This document shows, piece by piece, positions 10,879 to 19,695 of a stretch of 64,000 nt of DNA. The translations under genes and the position numbers were made by a program. Source of the DNA: Sulfurospirillum diekertiae. GTDB lineage: Bacteria; Campylobacterota; Campylobacteria; Campylobacterales; Sulfurospirillaceae. The notes under the pieces were generated by a model. That model did no database searches, had not been told where the DNA came from, and worked only from the letters and a program-made list of their open reading frames with translations. Every line of letters begins with the position of its first letter. Positions within the stretch are counted from its first letter, which is position 1. Location: contig NZ_CP021416.1 of NCBI RefSeq assembly GCF_002162315.1, positions 2,182,207-2,246,206 of the forward strand, in the 5' to 3' direction.

Positions 10879-10914
10879 TTTTACATGTAAAGGTTTGAAT
10901 CTTTACATGTAAAA
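10879..10914. terminator. Large inverted repeat made of two TTTACATGTAAA palindromes between convergent genes
   Basis: Two 14-base arms (10879-10892 and 10901-10914) are perfect reverse complements around the eight-base loop GTTTGAAT; each arm is itself built on the palindrome TTTACATGTAAA. The element begins right after the pflB stop and lies 11 bases from the leuA stop. It could fold as one long hairpin in transcripts from either strand and serve as a bidirectional terminator, though it is AT-rich and its U-tracts are only four bases. Confidence 0.6.
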
Positions 10915-10925
10915 GGGTTAAAGCG

Positions 10926-12485
10926 TTAAATACTCTCTTCGGTATTACCACGAACGGTTCTAAGATGTTCTTTCATTGATGTATAACTGTTAAGTGCCCC
11001 AATATAGGCTTTCGCCGTTGCAAGCATGGTGTCAACACTTAAACCATGTCCCATAATCGCAGGTTTACTCTCATCAAAGACCACTTTAACTAGTACTCTT
11101 GCCATCGCATCTTTCCCTTGTGAAACAGCATCCACTTTATAGTCTTTAAGCTCACCACTGACACCACATACACGATCAATCACTTTAAAGATCGCATCCA
11201 TCGTTCCATTGCCAATAGCAGCATCAGTAATCTCTTTTCCATTATGTAAAATGGTCACAGCCGCACTTGGAACACCTCCAGGTGCACAATCAGAAAGTTG
11301 CAAACGAAGTAAGTCAAAAATTTGAGGAATTTTAGTGATCTCTTCAGCAACAAGAGCACGTAAATCATCATCAAAAATCTCTTTTTTCTGATCTGCTAAG
11401 ATTTTAAAACGATCAAATGCCTCATTAATCTCTTCGTCTTTAAGCTCATAACCTAATGTTTGAAGTTTGTCTTTAAAGGCATGCCTACCAGAATGCTTAC
11501 CAAGAACAATCGAATTTTTATCCAAACCAATATCTTTTGCACTCATAATCTCATACGTTTGAGTATGTTTTAACACACCATCTTGATGTATACCACTCTC
11601 ATGTGAAAAGGCATTCTTCCCTACAATAGCTTTATTGGGTTGCGGCTCGATGCCTGTCACAGACGAAACCAATTTACTCGTAGGATAAATCTCTTTAATG
11701 TTAATGTTCGTATCGTATCCAATGAAATGGTCTTTACGGGTACGAAGTGCCATAACAATCTCTTCTAATGCTGCATTTCCTGCACGTTCACCTAAGCCGT
11801 TGATCGTACACTCTACCTGACGTGCACCATTTTCAATACAGGCTAATGAGTTTGCAACAGCAAGTCCTAAATCATTATGGTTATGCACAGAGATGATGGC
11901 ACGATCTCCTACAAAATCGTGTAAAGACTTAATAATAGCTCCCATTTCCGTTGGCAAACGATACCCTACCGTATCTGGAATATTTAAGGTACTCGCCCCT
12001 GCATTAATGACAGCGTCTAAGATCTCTTTCAAAAAGCTTACATCACTACGTCCGGCATCTTCACAACTAAACTCCACATCATCACAAAATGTTTTCGCAT
12101 ACTGTACAGCTTCCACTGCTTTTTTGATGACTTGATCGGGTGTCATTTTAAGTTTATATTCCATATGAATAGAGCTGGTCGCTATAAAGGTATGAATCCT
12201 GTTTAATTTTGCTTTTGCAACAGCCTCACCAGCAGCCTTAATATCACGCTCTAAGGCACGTGCGAGTGAGCAGATGCGACTTTTAGTGACAGCCTCACTA
12301 ATGCGAGCAATCGCATCAAAATCCCCAGGACTAGCCGCTGCAAAACCTGCTTCGATGACATCAACGCCCAATTTTTGCAACTGCAACGCAATCTGTATCT
12401 TCTCTTCAGTGTTCATTGAAGCACCTGGGCTTTGTTCACCATCACGTAAGGTGGTATCAAAAATTATAATTTTAGTGTCATTCAT
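10926..12485 (-). CDS. leuA: 2-isopropylmalate synthase
   Basis: Condenses acetyl-CoA with 2-oxoisovalerate in the first step of leucine synthesis. 519 residues, full length. The N-terminal catalytic TIM barrel begins with [18 protein letters not shown] and contains [13 protein letters not shown], the metal-binding His pair, and HESGIHQDG. The C-terminal portion (from about residue 385) is the LeuA dimer regulatory domain that binds leucine. The start ATG follows AAGGA at a suitable distance. The 5' leader of about 200 bases holds a 31-codon ORF rich in leucine near its end (12537-12632), suggesting leucine-responsive control. It is convergent with pflB. Confidence 0.97.
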   Translation of the reverse strand: MNDTKIIIFDTTLRDGEQSPGASMNTEEKIQIALQLQKLGVDVIEAGFAAASPGDFDAIARISEAVTKSRICSLARALERDIKAAGEAVAKAKLNRIHTFIATSSIHMEYKLKMTPDQVIKKAVEAVQYAKTFCDDVEFSCEDAGRSDVSFLKEILDAVINAGASTLNIPDTVGYRLPTEMGAIIKSLHDFVGDRAIISVHNHNDLGLAVANSLACIENGARQVECTINGLGERAGNAALEEIVMALRTRKDHFIGYDTNINIKEIYPTSKLVSSVTGIEPQPNKAIVGKNAFSHESGIHQDGVLKHTQTYEIMSAKDIGLDKNSIVLGKHSGRHAFKDKLQTLGYELKDEEINEAFDRFKILADQKKEIFDDDLRALVAEEITKIPQIFDLLRLQLSDCAPGGVPSAAVTILHNGKEITDAAIGNGTMDAIFKVIDRVCGVSGELKDYKVDAVSQGKDAMARVLVKVVFDESKPAIMGHGLSVDTMLATAKAYIGALNSYTSMKEHLRTVRGNTEESI

Positions 12486-12536
12486 AGGTTGTATTCCTTG
12501 TTACATTAATTTAAAAAGTTAGAAAATAAAATGGGG

Positions 12537-12632
12537 TTAGAAGGAGAGGAGATTTTGCAGGAGAGCGTTTTTGATCTCAATTTTTGGTAAAACTTTGATC
12601 GATTTCATGATGCCAACATCAACGCTATTCAT
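12537..12632 (-). CDS. Possible leader peptide upstream of leuA
   Basis: A 31-codon ORF begins with ATG at 12632, preceded by a strong AAGGAG site, and ends at 12537, 51 bases before the leuA start. It reads MNSVDVGIMKSIKVLPKIEI and ends KNALLQNLLSF. The last ten residues hold four leucines encoded CTC, CTG, CTC, CTC, which look less used here than TTA or CTT. This is what a leucine-sensing attenuation peptide would look like. A TCTCCTT inside its 3' end could pair with AAGGAGA of its own ribosome site. I see no convincing terminator hairpin between it and leuA, so the mechanism is open. Confidence 0.5.
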   Translation of the reverse strand: MNSVDVGIMKSIKVLPKIEIKNALLQNLLSF

Positions 12633-12670
12633 CGCTTCTCCTTGATTCAATATACCGTGAGCTAAAATAG

Positions 12671-12692
12671 ATATGCCCAAAAGTGGGCATAT
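12671..12692 (-). terminator. Hairpin after pssA
   Basis: A perfect 9-base-pair stem (ATATGCCCA / TGGGCATAT) with a four-base loop overlaps the last base of the pssA stop codon. The downstream sequence on the minus strand is only moderately T-rich, so termination may be partial. The same segment lies upstream of the leuA leader ORF. Confidence 0.6.
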
Positions 12693-13432
12693 TATACTAA
12701 ATTTTTATGCGATTTTGCAACGATGAAATTATAACATCCTCGAATAAGTCCATAGGCTAAATAAGCAGTCACTAAACTGGTACCTGCTTCAATCGGGTAG
12801 ATGTATAAAAAAGAAAAAACAATGACTAAATAGACAAGTACTTTAATGATATGACCTTTTTTCATATCAATCTTTTTAAAGCTTGGATAACGAATATTGC
12901 TCACCATTAAAAAAGAAAGTACACCGATACCAATAAGCATGATCCACTCAAATCCTTGAAAAAATGCATGCTCCCGGTAAAACAAAATCCACATGGAAAC
13001 AACAACCGCTGCCGTAGGAATAGGTACCCCAATAAAAACAGAAGGTTCTGACACGCCAATCATCACATTAAAGCGTGCTAACCTAATAGCACCAAAAACA
13101 ACATACATTGCACATAACAAAGAGCCAAGTTTCCCATACATATGCCCGACACTAAAATAAAAAAGCATTGCAGGAGCGACACCAAAAGCCACAATGTCCG
13201 CTAAAGAATCAAACTCAGCACCAAATTTACTGGTCGCGTTAGTCATACGTGCAACACGTCCATCAAGGCCGTCAAAAATTAAAGAGAGTAAAATATAAAC
13301 AGCCGCTTTTTCAAATTGTCCATTTGTTGAAGATATAATACTAATAACTCCCAAAAAAGCACTCGCTGCTGTAAAAAGATTGGGGAAAATATACATCAAT
13401 TGGAGTTTATTATTACTGCTATTATTTGTCAT
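12692..13432 (-). CDS. pssA: CDP-diacylglycerol-serine O-phosphatidyltransferase
   Basis: A 246-residue integral membrane enzyme that makes phosphatidylserine from CDP-diacylglycerol and serine, the precursor of phosphatidylethanolamine. The CDP-alcohol phosphatidyltransferase signature is present as DGLDGRVAR, eight residues, then GAEFDSLAD (residues ~55-82). About six to seven hydrophobic segments surround it. It overlaps the Psd-like gene by 11 bases, and the order prmA-ftsH-psd-like-pssA indicates one operon. A hairpin follows its stop. Confidence 0.95.
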   Translation of the reverse strand: MTNNSSNNKLQLMYIFPNLFTAASAFLGVISIISSTNGQFEKAAVYILLSLIFDGLDGRVARMTNATSKFGAEFDSLADIVAFGVAPAMLFYFSVGHMYGKLGSLLCAMYVVFGAIRLARFNVMIGVSEPSVFIGVPIPTAAVVVSMWILFYREHAFFQGFEWIMLIGIGVLSFLMVSNIRYPSFKKIDMKKGHIIKVLVYLVIVFSFLYIYPIEAGTSLVTAYLAYGLIRGCYNFIVAKSHKNLV

Positions 13433-14081
13433 CTTTATCCTTGTAGGCTAAATAGCCTAAAATAGTTGCACCTGCTTTTACTTCATCACTGAGTGAAACT
13501 TTCACGCGCGTATCAAGAGGAAGTAAAAGTGCCATCTCACCATCTCGTAAAAAGCCTATTCGTTCACCCGCTTTAAAGGCTCCAGCTTTCTTAAAAAGTG
13601 TCATTTTCTGGCTCCATAAACCTGCACTGATAACAAGTTTAATGGAAGCAAATTGACTTTTACATGTAATACTTTTTCGTTCACTTAAATTTGAAAATAA
13701 AGCAGAAGAGGAGTCCATAAATAGCCCAAAACGATTTTTAACATCACTAAGAGTCATCGCAAGAGGTGCTCTTAAAACACCTACCCCAAAAAGAGATTTT
13801 CGAATCACGATACGAAGGGCTTCACTATTATCATTTAAACTGATTTTTGATATATCCGTAACCACGCCATCCATAGGTGCGATAAGGCAGCGTTCATCAT
13901 CTTCTTCAGCAATACGTTCAGGATTTCTGTAGCAAAAAACTGTGCCTAAAAAGAGTAAAAAGAAAAACCAAGCAAAGAAAGAAAAAGCATAAGCAATTAG
14001 GAAAACCATGAGTGCTAAAATGCTATAGATCCATCCTTCTTTTGCCAGAATATGCGTTGAAGTATAAGAATGATTACGCAT
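13422..14081 (-). CDS. Phosphatidylserine decarboxylase-related membrane protein, possibly non-catalytic
   Basis: A protein of about 219 residues starting at the ATG at 14081 ([12 protein letters not shown]), which overlaps the end of ftsH by eight bases; a longer frame to 14117 is unlikely. Two adjacent N-terminal membrane helices (about residues 18-60) precede a domain with the Psd features CLIAPMDGVVTDI and KAGERIGFLRDGE. At the position where family members carry the self-cleaving serine (FGSR or LGST) this protein reads LRDGE, with no serine, so formation of the pyruvoyl cofactor looks impossible by the standard route. It sits directly before pssA, implying a link to phospholipid synthesis. 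A true Psd is expected elsewhere in the genome. Confidence 0.75.
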   Translation of the reverse strand: MRNHSYTSTHILAKEGWIYSILALMVFLIAYAFSFFAWFFFLLFLGTVFCYRNPERIAEEDDERCLIAPMDGVVTDISKISLNDNSEALRIVIRKSLFGVGVLRAPLAMTLSDVKNRFGLFMDSSSALFSNLSERKSITCKSQFASIKLVISAGLWSQKMTLFKKAGAFKAGERIGFLRDGEMALLLPLDTRVKVSLSDEVKAGATILGYLAYKDKDDK

Positions 14082-16038
14082 CAATAGTTGGGTGCTCTTC
14101 TGTCGTTTTTGGCGCATGATGAATAGGACGTTTAAGTTTTGAAGGAATATTCAACTCTATTTCATAAGCTTCAATAATCTCACGTAATTGCTCACCATCA
14201 ATCGTCTCTTTCTCACTCAATTTTGCAACAATACGTTCGATACATTCACGGTACTCTTCCAAACGCTCTTTGACGATTACATAGCGATCTTGAAGTGTAT
14301 TTTTAATGTGTTCATCTAGATTTTCAGCCATTTTATCGCTGTAATCTTTGGTTGTTCCACCGTTTAAAAAGACATTGCGTTGTTTTTCAAGGACCATTAA
14401 TCCAGCAACATCACTCATACCGTAAATACTCACCATAGATTTAATAATGTCCGTTGCACGCTCTAAATCATTACCAGCACCGGTTGAAATTTCACCTAAG
14501 AAAACCTCTTCTGCTGCGCGTCCACCTAAAAGGACATCCACTTCAGCAATCAATTCATGCTTTTGCATTAAAAATTTATTCTCTTCTGGTGTATTAAGAG
14601 TATAACCAAGGGCAGCCAGCCCTCTTGGAATAATCGAAACCTTAGAAACCCTCTTCGCTCCTGTGGTTGTCTCCGCAATAAGAGCATGACCACTTTCATG
14701 GTAAGCGACAATGCGTTTTTCTTCAGGATTGATACGACGGCTTTTTTTCTCAAGTCCCGCAATGGCACGTTCAACAGCTTCAATAAGATCAATTTGTTCC
14801 ACATAATCTTTATTTTTTCGTCCACCGAGGAGTGCTGCTTCATTAATAATATTAGCCAAATCTGCACCCGCCAAACCTGCTGTTAGCCTTGCAATCTCTT
14901 CAAGATTGATATCTTTTCCCAGTTTAATATCGGCACTGTGTACTTTTAAAATATCACGTCTTCCTTGAAAATCTGGTTTATCGACTAAAACTTGTCTATC
15001 AAAACGACCGGGTCTTAAAAGTGCTGCATCCAAAACTTCTGGTCTATTGGTTGCAGCAAGAACGATGACAGGAGATTTATCAGAGCTAAAGCCATCCATC
15101 TCAGCAAGGAGTTGATTAAGCGTTTGCTCTCTTTCATCATTTCCACCCATCATGCCGTTTGCAGCTCTGCTTTTACCGATAGCATCAATCTCATCAATAA
15201 AGACAATGGCAGGTGCCTCTTTTTTTGCATTTTCAAATAGGTCTCTAACGCGACTTGCACCCACACCCACAAACATCTCAATGAAACTAGAGCCTGAAAC
15301 GGAGAAGAAAGGTACACTTGCTTCACCAGCTACAGCTTTTGCAAGTAGTGTTTTACCTGTACCTGGAGGGCCTACAAGAAGAACACCTTTAGGAATTTTT
15401 GCCCCTAAATTCATGTAGCGCTCAGGAAATTTTAGAAAATCTACAATCTCTTTGACCTCTTCTTTAGCTTCTTCAACACCAGCAACATCATCAAATTTCA
15501 CATTAGGTTTTTCAGAATTCACCAGTTTTTTACTACTCCCCATTCCTAAAATTCCGCCACCCATATTTTTTTGCATTTTATTTGCCAAAAACATCCAGAT
15601 ACCAAAGAATACAAATACGGGAAGAACCCATGAAAAAAGAATTTCAGTTAAGATATTGGATTCGTTATAGCCACCATAGCCCACTTTTTTTTCATCCATT
15701 AAAGGAATAAAAGTGCTATCTTCACCTACTTTTTTCACAATGTAAACGGTCTTTTGAGCACCTTCGGGAGAAAATGCTTTGATCGTCGTTTGTCCGATAG
15801 CAACATAACTGATTTGATTATTTTTAATCAACTCTTTCAGTTCATAATAACTAATGTTTTTAGTTGCACTGTTTTGAGCACTAAAACTTGATCCAATGCC
15901 TGCATCAGATACGGATGTAAAATTTTTAAATAAAACAATGACAATGATTGAAAAAAGAGCAAACATTAAAAGCGGATTTTGATTAAAAAAGTTTTTTTTA
16001 TCGTTTTTATTGTTATCTTGATTGTTATTTTGACTCAT
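14074..16038 (-). CDS. ftsH: ATP-dependent zinc metalloprotease FtsH
   Basis: A 654-residue membrane-anchored AAA protease that degrades misfolded and regulatory membrane and cytosolic proteins. Two membrane helices lie at about residues 24-42 and 128-150, enclosing a periplasmic domain. The Walker A motif GPPGTGKT is near residue 213, Walker [10 protein letters not shown] near 270, the second region of homology RPGRFDRQV near 325, and the zinc site HESGH near 434. It begins one base before prmA ends and shares eight bases with the Psd-like gene. Confidence 0.97.
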   Translation of the reverse strand: MSQNNNQDNNKNDKKNFFNQNPLLMFALFSIIVIVLFKNFTSVSDAGIGSSFSAQNSATKNISYYELKELIKNNQISYVAIGQTTIKAFSPEGAQKTVYIVKKVGEDSTFIPLMDEKKVGYGGYNESNILTEILFSWVLPVFVFFGIWMFLANKMQKNMGGGILGMGSSKKLVNSEKPNVKFDDVAGVEEAKEEVKEIVDFLKFPERYMNLGAKIPKGVLLVGPPGTGKTLLAKAVAGEASVPFFSVSGSSFIEMFVGVGASRVRDLFENAKKEAPAIVFIDEIDAIGKSRAANGMMGGNDEREQTLNQLLAEMDGFSSDKSPVIVLAATNRPEVLDAALLRPGRFDRQVLVDKPDFQGRRDILKVHSADIKLGKDINLEEIARLTAGLAGADLANIINEAALLGGRKNKDYVEQIDLIEAVERAIAGLEKKSRRINPEEKRIVAYHESGHALIAETTTGAKRVSKVSIIPRGLAALGYTLNTPEENKFLMQKHELIAEVDVLLGGRAAEEVFLGEISTGAGNDLERATDIIKSMVSIYGMSDVAGLMVLEKQRNVFLNGGTTKDYSDKMAENLDEHIKNTLQDRYVIVKERLEEYRECIERIVAKLSEKETIDGEQLREIIEAYEIELNIPSKLKRPIHHAPKTTEEHPTIDA

Positions 16039-16866
16039 CTAGTTCCTTTGTAACACGAGTGTAAACCACTCCTCTTTTTGATACTTTTCGACCAATTTCA
16101 TCGAAGAAAATTTGTGTTCTACTTTATCTACATATTTATCTAAAATCCCAGAGAGAATCAACAATCCTCCCTCTTTGACAGCTTTTTGTAAATCAGAAGA
16201 AAGCATAATCAAAACATCAGCAATAATATTGGCTACAACCACATCATACTCTTGCTCGCGCTTCTGAACAGAACCTGTCCATATACGATGAAAACTTTCA
16301 TGATTGAGTTCAAAATTTTGTGTTGCGCTATCCGTTGCTTGTTCATCCGTATCACATAGATCCACAATAGCACCACATTTTCGGGCCGCGATAGACAAGA
16401 TACCGCTTCCACAACCCACATCTAAAAGTGTTGTACCTTCTTTAATATATTTTTGCAACAACAGTAAACAGCCATAAGTTGTTTCATGATGTCCTGAACC
16501 AAACGCAAGGGCTGGATCAATAATAATATTTTTTTTGCCTTCAAAATTTTCTACCCACGTAGGACGGATATAAAAATCGTTTACATGCAAAGGTTGTACA
16601 GAGTTTCGATACTGCGCAATCCAATCTTCATTTTCTTTGACTAAGAGCTTCGTCTCAAGGTGAATATCTTTACCAAGTACAGAAGAAAGCTCTTTTGCAA
16701 ATGTTTCTGTACCGAAAAGGATCATTTCTAAATCATCTTCGCTTCGTAAAATAATCGTGCTTTCTTTTTCCTCAATAGCCTCATCACTGAGGCTCATAAT
16801 AAAATCAAGGAAAAGTGGGTATTCACTACTAGGGGTTATTTGAAGTTCGTTATAGGTTTTTTCCAT
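16039..16866 (-). CDS. prmA: Ribosomal protein L11 methyltransferase
   Basis: A 275-residue S-adenosylmethionine-dependent methyltransferase of the PrmA family. The SAM-binding loop DVGCGSGILSIAA is near residue 148, preceded by DPALAFGSGHHETT, the family-specific motif, and followed by the NPPY-like VVANIIADVL. It modifies L11 on lysines and the N-terminus in E. coli. It lies directly upstream of ftsH and five bases after cheY. Confidence 0.93.
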   Translation of the reverse strand: MEKTYNELQITPSSEYPLFLDFIMSLSDEAIEEKESTIILRSEDDLEMILFGTETFAKELSSVLGKDIHLETKLLVKENEDWIAQYRNSVQPLHVNDFYIRPTWVENFEGKKNIIIDPALAFGSGHHETTYGCLLLLQKYIKEGTTLLDVGCGSGILSIAARKCGAIVDLCDTDEQATDSATQNFELNHESFHRIWTGSVQKREQEYDVVVANIIADVLIMLSSDLQKAVKEGGLLILSGILDKYVDKVEHKFSSMKLVEKYQKEEWFTLVLQRN

Positions 16867-16871
16867 TCAAA

Positions 16872-17237
16872 TTAGCCTAAAACATCCTCGAGTTTTTCTT
16901 TAAGAACTTGAGGGGTAAAAGGTTTAACGATATAGTTATTAACACCTGCTTTGAGCGCTGTAATAACTTCAGCCTTACCGCCTTCCGTTGTTACCATAAT
17001 GATCGGCATATTCTCATATTTTTTTTCTGCTCTGACTTTGCGAACCAGTTCTAAACCATTCATCTCAGGCATGTTCCAATCAGTAATCAATACATTAATA
17101 TCAGGTGTTCTTTCCATAATTTGCCAAGCTTCAACACCATGTTCAGCTTCTAAAACATCATCAAACCCTAATCTCTGCAGTGTGTTTTTTATAATACGGC
17201 GCATTGTCGAGCTATCATCTACTACAAGCAGCTTCAA
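16872..17237 (-). CDS. cheY: Chemotaxis response regulator CheY
   Basis: A single receiver domain of 121 residues that, when phosphorylated, binds the flagellar switch. The acidic pocket is VVDDSS, the phosphorylated aspartate is in LITDWNMPEMNG, the Thr is in MVTTEG and the Lys in IVKPFTP. I choose the TTG at 17237 (MKLLVVDDSSTMRR), because AAGGAG lies about six bases upstream; the GTG at 17243 touches the ribosome site. It starts the prmA-ftsH group. In Campylobacter jejuni cheY also neighbours the pgl glycosylation locus, as I recall, which matches pglB nearby. Confidence 0.94.
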   Translation of the reverse strand: MKLLVVDDSSTMRRIIKNTLQRLGFDDVLEAEHGVEAWQIMERTPDINVLITDWNMPEMNGLELVRKVRAEKKYENMPIIMVTTEGGKAEVITALKAGVNNYIVKPFTPQVLKEKLEDVLG

Positions 17238-17306
17238 TGTCACTCCTTTTTGTCGTTAAGTTATTGCTATTGGTTAAATTCTAACCTAGTTTAGTTTGAA
17301 CTTAGT

Positions 17307-18029
17307 TTAAAGCGTTTCTTTAGCGATATACGTAAACGCTTCGCGCAAATCTAAACTTCCTTCATAAAACGCTTTTCCTACGATAACACCAGCAACCTTT
17401 TGGCTCTGTTTCAACGTTATAATATCGTCTAAATTCTTTAATCCTCCACTCGCAATTGTGGCAATGCCTGAAGCTTCAGCAATTGAAAGTGTAAACTCAA
17501 GATTTACGCCACTGAGCATTCCATCACGTCCCACATCGGTGCAAATGATGGCTTCGACTCCAACATCAGCAAAAGCACGTGCAAGGTCCGTTGCTTTCAT
17601 GGTGGATTTTTCAGCCCAACCTTCTACCGCGACATAACCATCAATAGCATCAATACCCACCACAACACGGTATTTTTGAGCCATCTCTTTCACAAAAGCG
17701 GGATTTTTCAAAGCGATGGAGCCTAAAATAACGCGATCAATGCCTAAATCCACATAACGGCGAATCGTCTCTTCATCGCGGATACCACCACCAAGCTCTA
17801 ATTTCAAGTGACAGTTTTGACGAATTTTTTCAATCTGCTCAAGGTTTTTTGGCTCTCCCGCAAAAGCACCGTTTAAATCCACCAAATGCACCCATTTTGA
17901 GCCCATTGTTTCAAATACTTTTGCCACTTTCCATGGCTCATTGGAATAAATTTTAGCACTTTCCATCAGCCCTTTGGTTAGGCGTACGGCTTTGCCATCT
18001 TTGAGATCAATCGCTGGTAAAATATCCAT
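17307..18029 (-). CDS. hisA: Phosphoribosylformimino-5-aminoimidazole carboxamide ribotide isomerase
   Basis: A 240-residue TIM-barrel isomerase of histidine synthesis. It opens [17 protein letters not shown] with the catalytic aspartate, and carries [32 protein letters not shown] with the second catalytic aspartate, and [11 protein letters not shown], matching the two half-barrel phosphate sites. Its first base coincides with the last base of hisH, so the pair is cotranscribed and split from the other his genes. Confidence 0.95.
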   Translation of the reverse strand: MDILPAIDLKDGKAVRLTKGLMESAKIYSNEPWKVAKVFETMGSKWVHLVDLNGAFAGEPKNLEQIEKIRQNCHLKLELGGGIRDEETIRRYVDLGIDRVILGSIALKNPAFVKEMAQKYRVVVGIDAIDGYVAVEGWAEKSTMKATDLARAFADVGVEAIICTDVGRDGMLSGVNLEFTLSIAEASGIATIASGGLKNLDDIITLKQSQKVAGVIVGKAFYEGSLDLREAFTYIAKETL

Positions 18030-18640
18030 TACAACTCCACAAAATTCTTTAAAATTGCCAATCCATTGGCGTGTGACTTCTCAGGGTGCGGCTGAAAACC
18101 AAACACATTCTTTTTTTGTACCGCACTGGGGAAGTCATACCCATAAGTTGTTGTACCAATGGTGTATTGATCATCACAGCGTGCATGAAAACTGTGTACA
18201 AAATAGAGATAAAATGACTCTGGCATCCCTTTAAACAAAGGGGTCTCTTTTTTTACATGTAATTGATTCCAGCCCATATGAGGGACTTTAAGACGTTGAT
18301 CAAAACGAGAGGTATCAAACTTTACGATCTCTCCTTCAATCAGCCCAAGTCCTGCACACTCACCAAACTCAACACTGCTTTCAAATAACAGTTGCATCCC
18401 AAGGCAAATGCCTAAAAGCGGTTTACCAGAAGTAGCAAAGGATCTCACGGCTTCATCAAGATTTCGCTCTTTAAGGCAGCCCATCGCATCTTTAAAAGCA
18501 CCCACTCCGGGTAAAATAATCTTATCAAATTTCGATACAGCCTCTGCATCTTTGACAATCTCAATGGCAACACCAAGCTTTTCAAACGCATTGGTGACAC
18601 TCCTGAGGTTTCCCATATTGTAATCAATCAATCCTATCAT
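18029..18640 (-). CDS. hisH: Imidazole glycerol phosphate synthase, glutamine amidotransferase subunit
   Basis: A 203-residue class I glutamine amidotransferase that supplies ammonia to HisF. The nucleophile cysteine is in [13 protein letters not shown] (near residue 83) and the His-Glu pair is in [10 protein letters not shown] near the C-terminus; N-terminal [14 protein letters not shown] is typical. HisH paralogs also serve in surface-sugar pathways in this phylum, but pairing with hisA argues for histidine synthesis. It overlaps the upstream PDC-sensor gene by four bases. A TTACATGTAA copy lies at 18253-18262. Confidence 0.94.
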   Translation of the reverse strand: MIGLIDYNMGNLRSVTNAFEKLGVAIEIVKDAEAVSKFDKIILPGVGAFKDAMGCLKERNLDEAVRSFATSGKPLLGICLGMQLLFESSVEFGECAGLGLIEGEIVKFDTSRFDQRLKVPHMGWNQLHVKKETPLFKGMPESFYLYFVHSFHARCDDQYTIGTTTYGYDFPSAVQKKNVFGFQPHPEKSHANGLAILKNFVEL

Positions 18641-19542
18641 GAATCTCTCTTTTGAGGTATGGATTTAAGATAAAACGCGAGTCCAAAAAGAAGCATTGTC
18701 ACACCGCCAATCAGATAGACCGCATAGACAATGTGTGCCGCATCGATAATCGCGAATTTAAAGACAAGCATTAAGGCTTCAATGGCAAGAGCAATGATAA
18801 TAGAGCCTAAAAAACGTACCATCGTTTTATGCATACCGCCACTGTCATCTCGCTCATTCCGCCCTAAAACTTCCTCTTCAAAAATCGTTTTCACCAGATC
18901 AAAAATCGCTAAGGAAAGGGTAATTAAAATGGTGGATTCAAACATCGCTTTAATATCAAGAAGATTAAACTCAAGTCCGTGCATAAAAAGACTGCGCATC
19001 CCATTAAAGAGTAATAACAGCGCAATTGCCAAGAGAGAGAGTGAAAAAATAGTGTAAATCAATTGAGATGTTTTTCCAAAAGCAGACTGTAATGATGATG
19101 GGTGGGCAATTTTAAGAATATGCTCCAAAGAGACATCAATACAAGCAATGAATTTTAGGATACCTTGCTCATCATAAATAGGATACGAAGCCGTAACCGT
19201 TAAATCGTTGGTCAAGGTTGAAGGATACGGATCACTTAACACACAGCGTTTTTCACGTACTGCACGGTAATAATAGGACTTTCCACTACGATTTTGCCCC
19301 AAACCACCTTTACGATGTGGATCATCTGTAATATTATTGATGACTTGATTACCGGATTGGTCAAGTAAATAAAGTGCTTCGAACTCTTCGACTTCATGGA
19401 CAATTTTATCAAGACTTGCCGTAATGACATCTAGGTTTGGTTCAGGCATACGATTAGGAATATTGCGCGTAAACAGATAGCATAAATATGCCCTTGCCCT
19501 TGTCCTAACCTCAGCAAACTGCTGAATTTCACGAATAATCAT
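18637..19542 (-). CDS. PDC/Cache-type sensor domain membrane protein
   Basis: A protein of about 301 residues; I take the ATG at 19542 (MIIREIQQFAEVR), which has AAAAGG upstream, rather than a TTG at 19569. The N-terminal half resembles a PDC/Cache ligand-binding domain, with YLLDQSGNQVINN, SYYYRAVREKRCVLSDPYPS and TASYPIYDEQGILKFIACID. About five hydrophobic segments follow (from roughly residue 155 to the end). There is no histidine-kinase, chemotaxis or cyclase output domain, so its role is unknown. It overlaps hisH by four bases, which is probably only an operon arrangement. Confidence 0.7.
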   Translation of the reverse strand: MIIREIQQFAEVRTRARAYLCYLFTRNIPNRMPEPNLDVITASLDKIVHEVEEFEALYLLDQSGNQVINNITDDPHRKGGLGQNRSGKSYYYRAVREKRCVLSDPYPSTLTNDLTVTASYPIYDEQGILKFIACIDVSLEHILKIAHPSSLQSAFGKTSQLIYTIFSLSLLAIALLLLFNGMRSLFMHGLEFNLLDIKAMFESTILITLSLAIFDLVKTIFEEEVLGRNERDDSGGMHKTMVRFLGSIIIALAIEALMLVFKFAIIDAAHIVYAVYLIGGVTMLLFGLAFYLKSIPQKRDS

Positions 19543-19569
19543 ATCAGGCCTTTTCTTTTTTTTATTCAA

Positions 19570-19695
19570 TTTCTTGCAGAACTAACACGCTTTGAAAGCA
19601 AAGCTTTCAAAACTACGTTAACACTGAGTTTTCCTCAGCGGAAAGCTCGCACATCCTTGATGCTTTTAGTTTTTGCAAAAACTTTATTATTTTAG
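19570..19695. repeat. Structured intergenic element after pglB
   Basis: This 126-base gap packs three inverted repeats: TTTGAAAGC / GCTTTCAAA with a three-base loop, CTGAG / CTCAG with a five-base loop, and the 16-base palindrome AGTTTTTGCAAAAACT. It follows the pglB stop on the minus strand. It may be a terminator region, an interspersed repeat or a small RNA; nothing here decides between these. Confidence 0.4.
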
